64,000 bases of DNA from Desulfosarcina widdelii (GCF_009688965.1 NZ_AP021875.1:248001-312000); one strand, 5' to 3'; shown: positions 42,461 through 51,839, numbered from the stretch's first letter. Notes: generated from the sequence alone by a model not told the origin. A program made the numbers and translations.

Positions 42461-42859
42461 ATGGTTTTGGAAACACCGCCTAAGCATGGTGCCGATTCCC
42501 CTGACGGCATAAAGCGGGCCGTTTCGGCCTATGCCCAGAGCGAAAAGGTGAAGTCCGGATTGATCTGGATCTGCCAGATTGCCGAACAGGTGGCGGCCAT
42601 GGAAGGGGCGGGACGGCAGCAGGGCGTGTTTTTGTTGGAGACCCTTGCCCGCCTGGTTGCCGGTGAATCGGAGCTGGCCGGAAGGGTCACCGGCGACGGG
42701 CGATGGCATGAGATCGGCGAAAAAATCAATATGGCTCTGGTGATGATTCGCTCCGGCGTTCCCCAGGAGACCGGTTTCCACCTGACACAGGCCATTTCCC
42801 GGGTCACCCGCATCGGCGGGCAGGCTGCATCGACTCTCCGGGACAAGGACCTTTTCTGA
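42461..42859 (+). CDS. Hypothetical protein (132 aa)
   Basis: Begins MVLETPPKHGADSPDGIKRA. A helical, soluble protein with no recognised domain. GAGAGG lies 6-9 bp upstream of ATG 42461. It is divergent from the kinase gene and is followed by another small gene on the same strand, so it may belong to a three-gene run ending with the nucleoside permease. Confidence 0.6.
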   Translation: MVLETPPKHGADSPDGIKRAVSAYAQSEKVKSGLIWICQIAEQVAAMEGAGRQQGVFLLETLARLVAGESELAGRVTGDGRWHEIGEKINMALVMIRSGVPQETGFHLTQAISRVTRIGGQAASTLRDKDLF

Positions 42860-42911
42860 TGGCGTTCGATGCGAGAAATAATGACTTTTTACTGCAAGGA
42901 CAATCCGTTCG

Positions 42912-43169
42912 ATGAAAGATAAGGTTGGCATCTATTACTACCCCTTTCCCGACAACAAACGGGTACGCATGTATGTGCGCGAGAAAAACGGGGAAATTGA
43001 ATTCAGAATGAGAAACGAGGACGACCCGGGCATCTGGAACGATCACGGCTGGGTGCCTTACAGTGCCATTCAGCAGGCCCGGGTGCTTTACGGCCAGCGG
43101 GGTCAATTCGACCCCCAGCGTGCCTACGACCTCGGGATCGCGCAGGTGTTGATCCGGGACGGCGGATGA
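42912..43169 (+). CDS. Conserved hypothetical protein (85 aa)
   Basis: A small soluble protein, MKDKVGIYYYPFPDNKRVRM, with an aromatic- and charge-rich middle (IEFRMRNEDDPGIWNDHGWV) and the end AYDLGIAQVLIRDGG. It ends 16 bp before the nucleoside permease start and is probably cotranscribed with it. No named family is recognised. Confidence 0.65.
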   Translation: MKDKVGIYYYPFPDNKRVRMYVREKNGEIEFRMRNEDDPGIWNDHGWVPYSAIQQARVLYGQRGQFDPQRAYDLGIAQVLIRDGG

Positions 43170-43185
43170 GGAGCGGAAACTCGTG

Positions 43186-44430
43186 ATGCCCAGGGGAGTG
43201 GCCGGGTTGGCGGTTTTTATTCTGCTGGCCTGGGCGATGAGTGAAAACCGACGGCGGGTATCGGTAAAACTGATTGCCGTAGGCATTGGCGCCCAACTGC
43301 TCCTCGGACTGGTGCTTTTGAAGCTGCCGGCCTGTATGCAGTTTTTTCTGCTGCTCAACGAAGCGGTGATGGCTTTGGTCGCGGCAACCACAGCCGGTAC
43401 TTCTTTCGTGTTCGGCTACCTGGGCGGCGGCGAACTGCCCTTTACCAAGACCTATCCCGGGGCTTCCTTTATTCTGGCCTTCCGGGCCCTGCCGCTGGTC
43501 CTGGTGATCAGCGCCCTGTCCTCCCTGCTGTTTCACTGGCGCATCCTGCCGCTGGTGGTGCAGGGTTTTTCCTGGTGCCTGAAAAAAACCATGGGCGTCG
43601 GCGGGGCCGAAGGTTTGGCGGTGTCGGCCAACGTATTCGTGGGTATGGTGGAGTCGCCCCTTTTCGTCAGGCCCTACCTGGAAGCGATGACCCGCAGCGA
43701 ACTGTTCACCCTGATGACGGCGGGCATGGCAACCATCGCAGGAACGGTAATGGTCCTGTATGCCAGTATCCTGGGCGATATCATTCCCGGTGTCATGGGC
43801 CACATTCTCACCGCTTCCATCATCAGCGTTCCGGCTGCCGTGACCGTCGCCAAAGTCATGATTCCCGAAACAAAAGCCCCCACCGGTGGAGCGCTGGCCG
43901 CATCGTCCGAGGTTACCGGATCCATGGATGCCATAACCCGCGGCACCCTTAAGGGCGTCGAACTGCTGATCAATATCGTCGCCATGCTGGTCGTGCTGGT
44001 GGCCTTGGTTCACCTGCTAAATGCCGTGCTGGGCCTGCTGCCCGACTTTGGGGAAAGCCCTTTGACCCTCCAGCGGGTCCTGGGGGCAATCATGGCCCCC
44101 GTCGTCTGGCTCATGGGCGTCCCCTGGGCCGAGGCAGCCACTGCCGGCAGCCTGATGGGTGTTAAGATCGTTCTCAACGAATTGCTGGCCTATCTGGAAC
44201 TCAGTCGCCTGCCGGCCGGCACGCTGGGAGAAAGCAGCCTGCTCATCATGACCTACGCCATGTGCGGGTTCGCCAACCCCGGCAGCCTGGGGATCATGAT
44301 CGGCGGCCTGGGAACCATGGCACCGAAACGACGCAGCGAGATCGTCGCTCTGGGTCTGCGCTCGGTGGTGGCCGGAATCCTGGCGACCTGCATGACCGGT
44401 GCGGTGGTGGGGATTTTTGGGGCGCCTTAA
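43186..44430 (+). CDS. Concentrative nucleoside transporter (NupC/CNT family)
   Basis: A 414-residue sodium- or proton-coupled nucleoside symporter with about ten membrane segments. Signature features are VGGAEGLAVSANVFVGMVES, the FILAFRALPLVLVISALSSL stretch, TAGMATIAGTVMVLYASIL and the C-terminal MTYAMCGFANPGSLGIMIGG. Start may be GTG 43183 or ATG 43186, with AGGAG 9-12 bp upstream. Its end meets the convergent GatB/YqeY gene, with 4 bp overlap. Confidence 0.93.
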   Translation: MPRGVAGLAVFILLAWAMSENRRRVSVKLIAVGIGAQLLLGLVLLKLPACMQFFLLLNEAVMALVAATTAGTSFVFGYLGGGELPFTKTYPGASFILAFRALPLVLVISALSSLLFHWRILPLVVQGFSWCLKKTMGVGGAEGLAVSANVFVGMVESPLFVRPYLEAMTRSELFTLMTAGMATIAGTVMVLYASILGDIIPGVMGHILTASIISVPAAVTVAKVMIPETKAPTGGALAASSEVTGSMDAITRGTLKGVELLINIVAMLVVLVALVHLLNAVLGLLPDFGESPLTLQRVLGAIMAPVVWLMGVPWAEAATAGSLMGVKIVLNELLAYLELSRLPAGTLGESSLLIMTYAMCGFANPGSLGIMIGGLGTMAPKRRSEIVALGLRSVVAGILATCMTGAVVGIFGAP

Positions 44431-44831
44431 CCGGGGATTTGCTGCAACACCTGCTTGACACGGTTGCCGTCCGCCGAAGATCCGAAGTGGGCCATGATGG
44501 CGCCCATGGCCTGCATTTTGTTCTTGTAGGCGGAAAAATCGATGTTGGCCTCGATCCAGCTGCGAATTTCCTCTTGTGTTGCCATTTGCGGAAGGTAGGC
44601 CTCGATGATGTCGATAAAGGCGGAAGAATCTCCCTGAGAACTCTTTTCCAGCATCTCCTTTTCCGATTTGATCAGTTTTTTGAGGATGCGGACGATTTCA
44701 TCGTCGGAGAACTCCTTTTTGTCCGAACGGGCCATTTCCCCCATCACGACCCGGATGGCATCCTTTCTGGCGGTATCCTTGGCCTTCATGGCTGCCTTGA
44801 GATCGGCTTTCAATTGGTCTTGAAGTGTCAT
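44427..44831 (-). CDS. GatB/YqeY domain protein
   Basis: A 134-residue YqeY-type protein from ATG 44831: MTLQDQLKADLKAAMKAKDT, VVMGEMARSDKKEFSDDE and the C-terminal AMGAIMAHFGSSADGNRVKQ. The fold is shared with the tail of the amidotransferase subunit GatB and may bind tRNA; its role is undefined. An extension to 44882 is in frame but unsupported. Confidence 0.9.
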   Translation of the reverse strand: MTLQDQLKADLKAAMKAKDTARKDAIRVVMGEMARSDKKEFSDDEIVRILKKLIKSEKEMLEKSSQGDSSAFIDIIEAYLPQMATQEEIRSWIEANIDFSAYKNKMQAMGAIMAHFGSSADGNRVKQVLQQIPG

Positions 44832-44844
44832 CGATGTGATCCTT

Positions 44845-45414
44845 TCACAAAAAACGTGGCTGCAGGTAAGTTGTCCGGCCAAAGGTATAGCTGACGTCGT
44901 CGTATCCGTCGTAGTCCAGATCGATCAGAACCAGCCCGACATCCGGGTAGTCGATAAATGAGAGGGTAACCAGCGATGGATCGAAAGGCGGCTCATAATC
45001 CGCCGTCAACCGAAGCTGCGCCTCCCGCCGGGCGCCGTGGCAGACGACCCGCTCCTCTTCAGCCACCGGTTCCGTGTCTTCGGGGGCGTAAAAACTCAAT
45101 TGAAACGCGTCGGGATCCACGGTGGACGGTTTGCCCGAGATGATAAACCGGATATTCTTCATTGCCGCTTCAAGTTCCGTACGGTTGGCGAAAACGAGCC
45201 CCATGACATGATCCAGATCGTCGACGGACCACCAGTTTTCCGCACCGAATCCGGCTTTTAGAAGCTGAGCGTTCTCGTACCACCCGGATTGAACATCCTT
45301 TTCGAAGTCGGGGCAATGCGAATCGATTTTGGCTTTCTGGCTGCGGTTGACGCGGCCCATGCACAACTCGACGAACGTTCCCGACCACTGTAGCTGCATG
45401 GTTTCTTTGCTCAT
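44845..45414 (-). CDS. Hypothetical protein (189 aa)
   Basis: Starts MSKETMQLQWSGTFVELCMG at ATG 45414 (GGGAAC upstream); a longer frame to 45561 is less likely. The protein is acidic with several aromatic residues (AENWWSVDDLDHVMGLVFAN, DYDGYDDVSYTFGRTTY). No family is recognised. It lies 13 bp upstream of the YqeY gene on the same strand, so the two are likely cotranscribed. Confidence 0.65.
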   Translation of the reverse strand: MSKETMQLQWSGTFVELCMGRVNRSQKAKIDSHCPDFEKDVQSGWYENAQLLKAGFGAENWWSVDDLDHVMGLVFANRTELEAAMKNIRFIISGKPSTVDPDAFQLSFYAPEDTEPVAEEERVVCHGARREAQLRLTADYEPPFDPSLVTLSFIDYPDVGLVLIDLDYDGYDDVSYTFGRTTYLQPRFL

Positions 45415-45626
45415 TGTCGTTCCCATTTTCAATACCGAATTTAATTGCTGATCCAACACAGATATTGGGCTGGAAGACATTTTTGAGATGGCTTCTACTG
45501 TTTCAGCGGGCATTGGTTTTGTCAAGAACGATGGTTGCGCCGCAAGGCCCGATCTTGCCAAGCGGTGCCGGCACGATTATGTTATCCCGTAAATCAACAA
45601 AACCTGAACTCGAGTAAGGAACCGTG

Positions 45627-46304
45627 ATGCGGCTTTTGCTGGTTGAAGACGACGAAAAAATCGCCTCTTTCGTGAAAAAGGGATTCAAATCCGAAGGTTT
45701 TGCCGTGGACCACGCAACGGACGGCAGCGCCGGACTGGACATGGCCCTGACCGAACCCTACGACGCGGCCGTGGTGGACATCATGCTGCCCAAAATGGAC
45801 GGGTTGAGTCTGATCGGAAGGCTGCGGCGAGAAAAAGTGATGACGCCGGTAATTATTCTCAGCGCCAAAAGTGAAATCGACGACCGGGTCCGGGGGCTCC
45901 AGATCGGCGGGGACGACTATTTGAGCAAGCCCTTCGCCTTTTCCGAACTGTTGGCCCGCGTTCAGGCCCTGATCCGGCGCGCCAGCGGCGCGGGGGAGCC
46001 CACCCGTCTGACCTATGGAGACCTGACCATCGATATCCTGACGCGGGACGTTCGCCGAGGTGGAGAGAAAATCGAACTGCAGCCGCTGGAGTACTCTCTG
46101 CTCGAGTACCTCATGCGCAACGCCGGCCGGGTTGTCTCCAAGACCATGATCATGGAGCACGTCTGGGACTATCATTTCGACCCGCAGACCAACGTGGTCG
46201 AGGCCCGCATCTGCCGTCTGCGCGACAAGATCGACAGGGACTTTACGGAAAAAATGATCCACACGGTCCGCGGGGTGGGGTATGTCCTTCGCCACAACGA
46301 TTAA
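45627..46304 (+). CDS. OmpR-family response regulator (CusR/MprA-like)
   Basis: About 225 residues: receiver domain with LLLVEDDEKIASFVKKGF, phospho-acceptor Asp in AAVVDIMLPKMDG and Lys in DDYLSKPFAFSELLAR, then a winged-helix DNA-binding domain with LQPLEYSLLEYLMRNAGRVV and NVVEARICRLRDKID. ATG 45627 (preceded by GTG 45624) has AAGGAA upstream. It overlaps the next kinase gene by 23 bp, marking them as a pair. The subfamily often responds to metals or envelope stress. Confidence 0.95.
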   Translation: MRLLLVEDDEKIASFVKKGFKSEGFAVDHATDGSAGLDMALTEPYDAAVVDIMLPKMDGLSLIGRLRREKVMTPVIILSAKSEIDDRVRGLQIGGDDYLSKPFAFSELLARVQALIRRASGAGEPTRLTYGDLTIDILTRDVRRGGEKIELQPLEYSLLEYLMRNAGRVVSKTMIMEHVWDYHFDPQTNVVEARICRLRDKIDRDFTEKMIHTVRGVGYVLRHND

Positions 46305-47715
46305 ACTGCCCCGAACGCTGTCCTTCAGGCTGACCCTGTGGTACGGCGCCATTTTTTCGCTGTCCGCCGGCCTGGCATTTCTTTTTTTCTACGTGTTGAT
46401 CACCACTCACCTGAAACAGCGCCTGGACAATCGTCTTTCCGATAAGATTGCCGAGTTTGAGGCCATTTACAACCTTCAGGGAATCGAAGAGGTCAAGGCG
46501 GCCATGCTGATCGAGTCCCAGGCCGCAGGCGAAAAGAAGGTCTTCTTTCGCCTGCTTTATGCCAGCGGCGTGGCCTTTTCCTCATCCAACATGTCTTACT
46601 GGCGGCAGATCGGCGTCAACCGCAGGGCCGTCGACCGATTGATTGCCGAACGGGGCCGGGTTTACGAAACTGTGGACCTTCCTGGACGCAGCGATCGGGT
46701 TCGCATCGGCTATGGCATCATCGGCAGGGGCATCGTCGTCCAACTGGGCTATTCCCTGGAAAGCGATACGGCCTTTATCGCCATTTTCAAAAAATTGTTT
46801 CTGATTTCCATGTCCGTGCTGATTCTGATCGCCGTTCTGGTGGGATGGTTCATGGCCCGCCGGGCACTTTCCGGCGTGGAGGCGGTCACCCGCACCGCCC
46901 GGCAGATATCGGAAAAGGACCTGGGCAAAAGGGTCCCGATCACGGCGAGGCACGAAGAGATCGATCGGCTGGCGGTGACCTTCAACCAGATGCTGGACCG
47001 CATCGAGAAATTGGTCGCCGGCATCCGCGAGATGGGCGACAATATCGCTCATGATTTAAAAAGCCCGGTGGCCCGTATCCGGGGGATGGCCGAGATCAGC
47101 CTCTCCACCGACGGGGGCAGGAACGACCTTATGGCCCTGGCCGGCAGCACCATCGAAGAGTGCGACCGGCTGCTGGACATGATCAACACCATGCTGGTCA
47201 TTTCCAAAACCGAAGCCGGCGCCGGCGACATGGTCACGCATCCGGTGAACATGGCCGGGATGGTGCGCGCTGCCTTGGCCCTTTTCGGCCCGCTTGCCGA
47301 AGACAAAGGCATTTCCATGGACTGTGACATGCCCGATGCGTTGATGGTCGACGGGGATTTGAGGATGCTTCAACGGGCCATGGCCAATCTTCTGGACAAC
47401 GCCATCAAGTATACACCGGCAGGCGGAAAGATTGACATCTGCGGCTTTCGTGATATCAAAGATAGTGAAAGGATTAACATTTCCATTCGGGACAATGGTA
47501 TTGGCATCCACAGCCATGAGCTTTCCAGAATATTCGACCGGTTTTATCGCTGCGATCAGAGCCGGGCGGCCGGCGGGTCCGGACTGGGATTGAGCCTGGC
47601 TGCTGCCATTGCCCGAGCGCATCATGGAAAAATTCTTGTCGAAAGTACTCCCGGAAAAGGAAGCATTTTCACCCTCAGCCTGCCCGAGGGCAAGTTCGCT
47701 GCAACAGCCTGCTGA
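46282..47715 (+). CDS. Membrane histidine kinase (CusS-like)
   Basis: 477 residues: two membrane helices (about 18-40 and 165-187) enclosing a periplasmic sensor domain of about 125 residues, a HAMP domain (RTARQISEKDLGKRVPIT), a HisKA domain with DNIAHDLKSPVARIRGMAEI (phospho-His in AHDLKSP), and a HATPase domain (LLDNAIKYTPAGGKID, IRDNGIGIHSHELSRIFDRF, GGSGLGLSLAAAIARAHHG). It pairs with the preceding OmpR-type regulator. The periplasmic signal is unknown. Confidence 0.95.
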   Translation: MSFATTIKLPRTLSFRLTLWYGAIFSLSAGLAFLFFYVLITTHLKQRLDNRLSDKIAEFEAIYNLQGIEEVKAAMLIESQAAGEKKVFFRLLYASGVAFSSSNMSYWRQIGVNRRAVDRLIAERGRVYETVDLPGRSDRVRIGYGIIGRGIVVQLGYSLESDTAFIAIFKKLFLISMSVLILIAVLVGWFMARRALSGVEAVTRTARQISEKDLGKRVPITARHEEIDRLAVTFNQMLDRIEKLVAGIREMGDNIAHDLKSPVARIRGMAEISLSTDGGRNDLMALAGSTIEECDRLLDMINTMLVISKTEAGAGDMVTHPVNMAGMVRAALALFGPLAEDKGISMDCDMPDALMVDGDLRMLQRAMANLLDNAIKYTPAGGKIDICGFRDIKDSERINISIRDNGIGIHSHELSRIFDRFYRCDQSRAAGGSGLGLSLAAAIARAHHGKILVESTPGKGSIFTLSLPEGKFAATAC

Positions 47716-47792
47716 TTTTGCAACGCTCGCTTAGCCCACTTTCTTCCTTTCGCCTGTATCTCCGAGCTGCCGAAATCGACCCACGGTGATTT

Positions 47793-50150
47793 ATGAACGA
47801 CAAGCCAAACGAAGTAAGCGTTGCCATTCGGTACAGCCGTTTGAGGGTCAGCCTCAATCCGCTGACATTGGCCTTCTCGGGCAGCCATAAGTCCCTGGAA
47901 CAGCCTTTTCGAGAGGCCTATTTCGACAATTCCCTCGACCATCTGCGGCGATGCAAGTTATACGCGATTCTGTTTTTCGGCATCTTCGGCATTTTGGACG
48001 CTCTGGTGTTCCCGGAGCTGATCTATCCGCTGTGGTTTATCCGCTACGCCCTGGTGTGCCCCGTGTTTCTGTTGGGGCTGGTGTTTTCCTACACCGCCGC
48101 CTACCGCCGGGTCTGGCAGGCGGCCAACGCTTTTTACATCATGGTGACCGGTTTTGCCTATGTCGCCATGGTGGTGATCATACCGCCGCCCGAGTCCTAT
48201 TTTTACGGGGTGGGGACGATTTTCTGCATTTTCTTCGGTTACACGTTTATCCACGCCCGCTTCGTTACCGCCACCGTTGCCGGTCTTCTCGTATTCGCCG
48301 GCTATCAGGCGGCCATGTTTTTACTCATGGAAACCACCGGCAGCATTCAATTGATATTCGGCGCCCACTTTCTGGGCATCAACCTGCTGGGAATGCTGAT
48401 CTGTTATTCCATCGAGACGCAGGAGCGCAGAAGTTTTTTTCTCACCACACTGCTGGAAAAAGAGAAGCACAGAACCGAAGCGGCCAATCAGAACCTGGAA
48501 AAGCGGGTGGAAGAACGCACAGCCACGCTGCAGCGCATCAACCGTGATCTTCATAAAGAGGTTCAGGAGCGCAAGCAGGCCGAGCAGAAGGTGCTGACCA
48601 GCCACAACCAGCTCGAGTCCGTCATGGACAGCATCGACAATCATATTCACGTGTCGGATATCGACACGCGCGTTATTTTGATGGCCAACCGGCACATGAA
48701 AGAGACCTACGGTGAGGATATCGTCGGGAAAAAATGCCACGAAGCGATTTTCGACCGGGACACGATCTGCGCTGGCTGCCGGAACCGGCAACTGCTGGAC
48801 GAAAACGGCCAGCCGGGGCCAAGCTGCACCTGGGAGGAAAAGAATCCGACCAACAACCGCTGGTATCTGAATTATGCCCGCGCCATCGTCTGGGAAGACC
48901 AGCGCATCGTTCAACTTCGGGTGGCAACGGACATTACGGCCATGAAGGAGATGGAGTCCCGGCTGCAGCGGGCGCAGAAAATGGAGGCCATCGGCACCCT
49001 GGCCGGCGGTGTGGCCCACGATCTGAACAACATCCTTTCCGGTCTGGTGGGCTATCCGGAACTGCTGCTGATGGATACGCCCGAAAAGAGTGAATCGCGT
49101 CTTTTGTTGGAAACCATTAAGAAGTCCGGCGAAAGGGCGGCCGCCATTGTCCAGGATTTGCTGACCCTGGCCCGGCGTGGGGTAGCTATTTCCGAGGTTA
49201 CCGATTTGAACCGCGTCGTTCGCGATTACCTGGACAGTCCGGAAATGGCGAATCTTAAATCGATCCATCCGCTGGTATCCATCCAATCAAACCTGTCAAC
49301 AACGGCGTTCAACGTAATGGGCTCACCGCTGCACCTGGAAAAAACCGTCATGAACCTGGTCACCAACGCCGCCGAAGCCATGCCCGAAGGCGGCGATATT
49401 ATCCTGACCACCCAAAATCGTTACGTGGACCGTCCGATTCAAGGATTCGAAACCATACCCGAGGGGGAGTACGTGCTGCTGAAGGTGACCGACACCGGCA
49501 CCGGCATTTCGAAAACCGATCTGGAACGAATTTTCGAGCCCTTTTACACCAACAAAAAGATGGGGCGCAGCGGTACCGGCCTGGGCATGGCGGTGGTATG
49601 GGGGACCATGAAAGATCACAACGGGTACATCGACGCCCACAGCACCCAGGGCCAGGGAACCGAATTCGAGCTTTATTTCCCGATCACCCGGCAGGATGTG
49701 GCCTTGGAAATCGAAGCCCAGCCCCTGGAAAGCTATCGTGGCACGGGCGAATCCGTATTGGTCGTGGACGACATCAAGGAGCAGCGGGACTTGGCCGCCT
49801 TTATGCTGAAACGACTGGGCTATCGGGTGGAGACGGTAGCCAGCGGCAAAGAAGCGGTGGTCTTCCTCCAACGACAACCGATGGATATCCTGGTCCTCGA
49901 TATGATCCTGGAGCCGGGAATGGACGGTCTTGAAACCTACCGTCGGATTCTGGCCTTCTCTCCAGGCCAGAAGGCCGTAATCGCCAGCGGTTTTTCCGAA
50001 TCCGAACGGGTCCAGGAGGCCCAGCGATTAGGTGCCGGAGCCTACATCAAAAAACCCTACCGAATGGAGCAGATCGGCTTGGCGCTGCGACAGCAACTGG
50101 ACGAAAAGCCGGTTTCCAAACTACCTTCCGGCGATTCAATCGACGAATAA
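47793..50150 (+). CDS. Hybrid histidine kinase with PAS and receiver domains
   Basis: 785 residues. The N-terminal part has about six membrane segments (residues 48-210), then a coiled coil, a PAS domain with Cys motif CHEAIFDRDTICAGC, a HisKA domain (AGGVAHDLNNILSGLVGYPE), a HATPase domain (VTNAAEAMPEGGDIILTT, KVTDTGTGISKTDLERIFEP, SGTGLGMAVVWGTMKDHNG) and a C-terminal receiver (VLVVDDIKEQRDLA, Asp in DILVLDMILEPGMDG, Lys in AYIKKPYRMEQIG). It follows the CusS-like kinase gene by 77 bp and precedes htrA. Output must go through a separate phosphotransfer or regulator. Confidence 0.93.
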   Translation: MNDKPNEVSVAIRYSRLRVSLNPLTLAFSGSHKSLEQPFREAYFDNSLDHLRRCKLYAILFFGIFGILDALVFPELIYPLWFIRYALVCPVFLLGLVFSYTAAYRRVWQAANAFYIMVTGFAYVAMVVIIPPPESYFYGVGTIFCIFFGYTFIHARFVTATVAGLLVFAGYQAAMFLLMETTGSIQLIFGAHFLGINLLGMLICYSIETQERRSFFLTTLLEKEKHRTEAANQNLEKRVEERTATLQRINRDLHKEVQERKQAEQKVLTSHNQLESVMDSIDNHIHVSDIDTRVILMANRHMKETYGEDIVGKKCHEAIFDRDTICAGCRNRQLLDENGQPGPSCTWEEKNPTNNRWYLNYARAIVWEDQRIVQLRVATDITAMKEMESRLQRAQKMEAIGTLAGGVAHDLNNILSGLVGYPELLLMDTPEKSESRLLLETIKKSGERAAAIVQDLLTLARRGVAISEVTDLNRVVRDYLDSPEMANLKSIHPLVSIQSNLSTTAFNVMGSPLHLEKTVMNLVTNAAEAMPEGGDIILTTQNRYVDRPIQGFETIPEGEYVLLKVTDTGTGISKTDLERIFEPFYTNKKMGRSGTGLGMAVVWGTMKDHNGYIDAHSTQGQGTEFELYFPITRQDVALEIEAQPLESYRGTGESVLVVDDIKEQRDLAAFMLKRLGYRVETVASGKEAVVFLQRQPMDILVLDMILEPGMDGLETYRRILAFSPGQKAVIASGFSESERVQEAQRLGAGAYIKKPYRMEQIGLALRQQLDEKPVSKLPSGDSIDE

Positions 50151-50204
50151 GAAAACGATTAAAATCGGTGCTCGGGCAAAACCGCCGCGTTGGTGCCGAT
50201 TTTC

Positions 50205-50220
50205 ATTACCATTTGGTAAT
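50205..50220. promoter_or_regulatory. Palindrome ATTACCA-N2-TGGTAAT upstream of htrA
   Basis: Same perfect 7-bp inverted repeat as at 2637-2652 upstream of gspG. It ends 12 bp before a TTGACG -35-like box. Position and identity suggest a shared activator site. Confidence 0.5.
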
Positions 50221-50232
50221 CTTATTGTCATA

Positions 50233-50261
50233 TTGACGTAATCGTATGGAAATAGATTACT
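50233..50261 (+). promoter_or_regulatory. Candidate promoter of htrA
   Basis: TTGACG (50233-50238), 17-bp spacer, ATTACT (50256-50261). The -35 is good; the -10 is poor, so an activator may be needed. Confidence 0.35.
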
Positions 50262-50299
50262 GTCATGAAAAACGACCATTTACGAGTTCGTAAGAATGG

Positions 50300-50324
50300 G
50301 TGCCCCGCAAAAAACGCGGGGCAC
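50300..50324 (+). promoter_or_regulatory. Leader hairpin in the htrA mRNA
   Basis: GTGCCCCGC pairs perfectly with GCGGGGCAC around an A-rich 7-base loop, 48 bp before the htrA start and without a following T-run. It may be a stability or attenuation element. Confidence 0.4.
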
Positions 50325-50372
50325 TTGGTTACTGTTTCGACAACCATTAAGCGGTGTTTCAGGAGGTTCAAT

Positions 50373-51815
50373 ATGATTGGATCAAAAGCAGGGTTTCGGT
50401 ATTTTCGAGGTGCTTTTATTGTCTGGACGGCGGTTGCGCTGATTTTCACTGCCGTACCGGGCGTCAAAAGCGCTTTTGCCTTTTCCGCTCCGGAAAGTTT
50501 CAGCGAACTTGCCGAAGCGGTAAAGCCGGGGGTCGTGAATATTCGCACCGTAAAAACCATAAAAGGGGGCAGCCCCGTTTTTCGGCATTTCTTCGGCAAG
50601 CCCTTTGGCGGCAACAACAATCCCTTTGAAGAATTTTTCGGACCTTTTAAAGGAGACGGGACTCAGCGCGATTTCAAGCAGCGCAGTCTGGGGTCTGGAT
50701 TTATTATCGATGACCAGGGATTCATCGTCACCAACAATCATGTGATCGAAGATGCCGACCAGATCAAGGTCATCCTGGCCGATGACCGCGAGTTTGACGC
50801 CGAACTGGTGGGCCGGGATGCCAAAACCGACCTGGCACTGATTCGCATCGAGGGCGCCAAAGACATCAAGCCCCTGGAACTCGGTGATTCCGAAAAACTC
50901 AAAGTGGGTACCTGGGTGGTCGCCATCGGAAGTCCCTTCGGCCTGGAGCAGACCGTAACGGCCGGCATCGTGAGCGCCAAGGGCCGCATCATCGGCTCGG
51001 GGCCCTACGACGATTTCATCCAGACCGACGCATCGATCAACCCGGGAAACAGCGGCGGTCCCCTGCTCAATATGGATGGGGAGGTGGTGGGCATCAACAC
51101 GGCCATCATCGCCAGCGGCCAGGGCATCGGCTTTGCCATTCCCGTCGACCTGGCCAAGGGGATTATCAAGCAGCTCAAAGACAAGGGCGAGGTCACCCGG
51201 GGGTGGCTGGGTGTCGGCATCCAGGATCTGACACCGGAACTGGCCGAATACTACGGCCTGAAGACCAAAGAAGGGGTCTTGGTCACCCAGGTGTTCGAAG
51301 GTGACCCGGCGGACAAGGCCGGTATCAAGGTCAATGACATCATATTGACCGTGGATGGTCAGAAAGTGACAACGGGACGGGACCTCTCCGCCATGATCGC
51401 CAACACGCCGGTGGGGCATAAAACCAAGATCCAACTGATACGGGACGACAGGGAAAAAACGGTGACGGTTACCCTGGCCAAACGCGATGACGATGAACCT
51501 ATCGTGGCCTCCAGTGAACGTGAAAATGGCGAACTGGGCATCGAAGTGACCGACATGGATTCGGACATCGCCCGTCGCTTTGGCATCGACGGAAAGGAAG
51601 ACGGCGTGCTGGTCACGGACGTCAAGGACGACAGTCCGGCCCGGGAGGCCGATGTCCGCCCGGGGGATGTGATCAAGGAGATCAACCGTAACGTGGTGAA
51701 GGACAGCCGCGATTTTGCCCGGCTGATGAAAAAGTATCAGGAGAAAGAAGATATTCAGTTGCTGGTAAAACGCCGCAATGCCGGGTATCGGGTGATAAAG
51801 ATAGAGCGCCAATAA
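50373..51815 (+). CDS. degP: Periplasmic serine protease HtrA/DegP (Do family)
   Basis: An envelope-stress protease and chaperone, 480 residues from ATG 50373 (AGGAGG 6 bp upstream; an in-frame ATG at 50265 lacks one). A signal peptide ends near SAFA. The trypsin-like domain has all three catalytic residues: His in TNNHVIEDA, Asp in AKTDLALIRI, Ser in INPGNSGGPLL. Two PDZ domains follow (GWLGVGIQDLTPELAEYYG and LGIEVTDMDSDIARRFG). A strong terminator ends the gene. Confidence 0.95.
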   Translation: MIGSKAGFRYFRGAFIVWTAVALIFTAVPGVKSAFAFSAPESFSELAEAVKPGVVNIRTVKTIKGGSPVFRHFFGKPFGGNNNPFEEFFGPFKGDGTQRDFKQRSLGSGFIIDDQGFIVTNNHVIEDADQIKVILADDREFDAELVGRDAKTDLALIRIEGAKDIKPLELGDSEKLKVGTWVVAIGSPFGLEQTVTAGIVSAKGRIIGSGPYDDFIQTDASINPGNSGGPLLNMDGEVVGINTAIIASGQGIGFAIPVDLAKGIIKQLKDKGEVTRGWLGVGIQDLTPELAEYYGLKTKEGVLVTQVFEGDPADKAGIKVNDIILTVDGQKVTTGRDLSAMIANTPVGHKTKIQLIRDDREKTVTVTLAKRDDDEPIVASSERENGELGIEVTDMDSDIARRFGIDGKEDGVLVTDVKDDSPAREADVRPGDVIKEINRNVVKDSRDFARLMKKYQEKEDIQLLVKRRNAGYRVIKIERQ

Positions 51816-51839
51816 GTTTTCCTTGTGGGAGTGTTTCTG

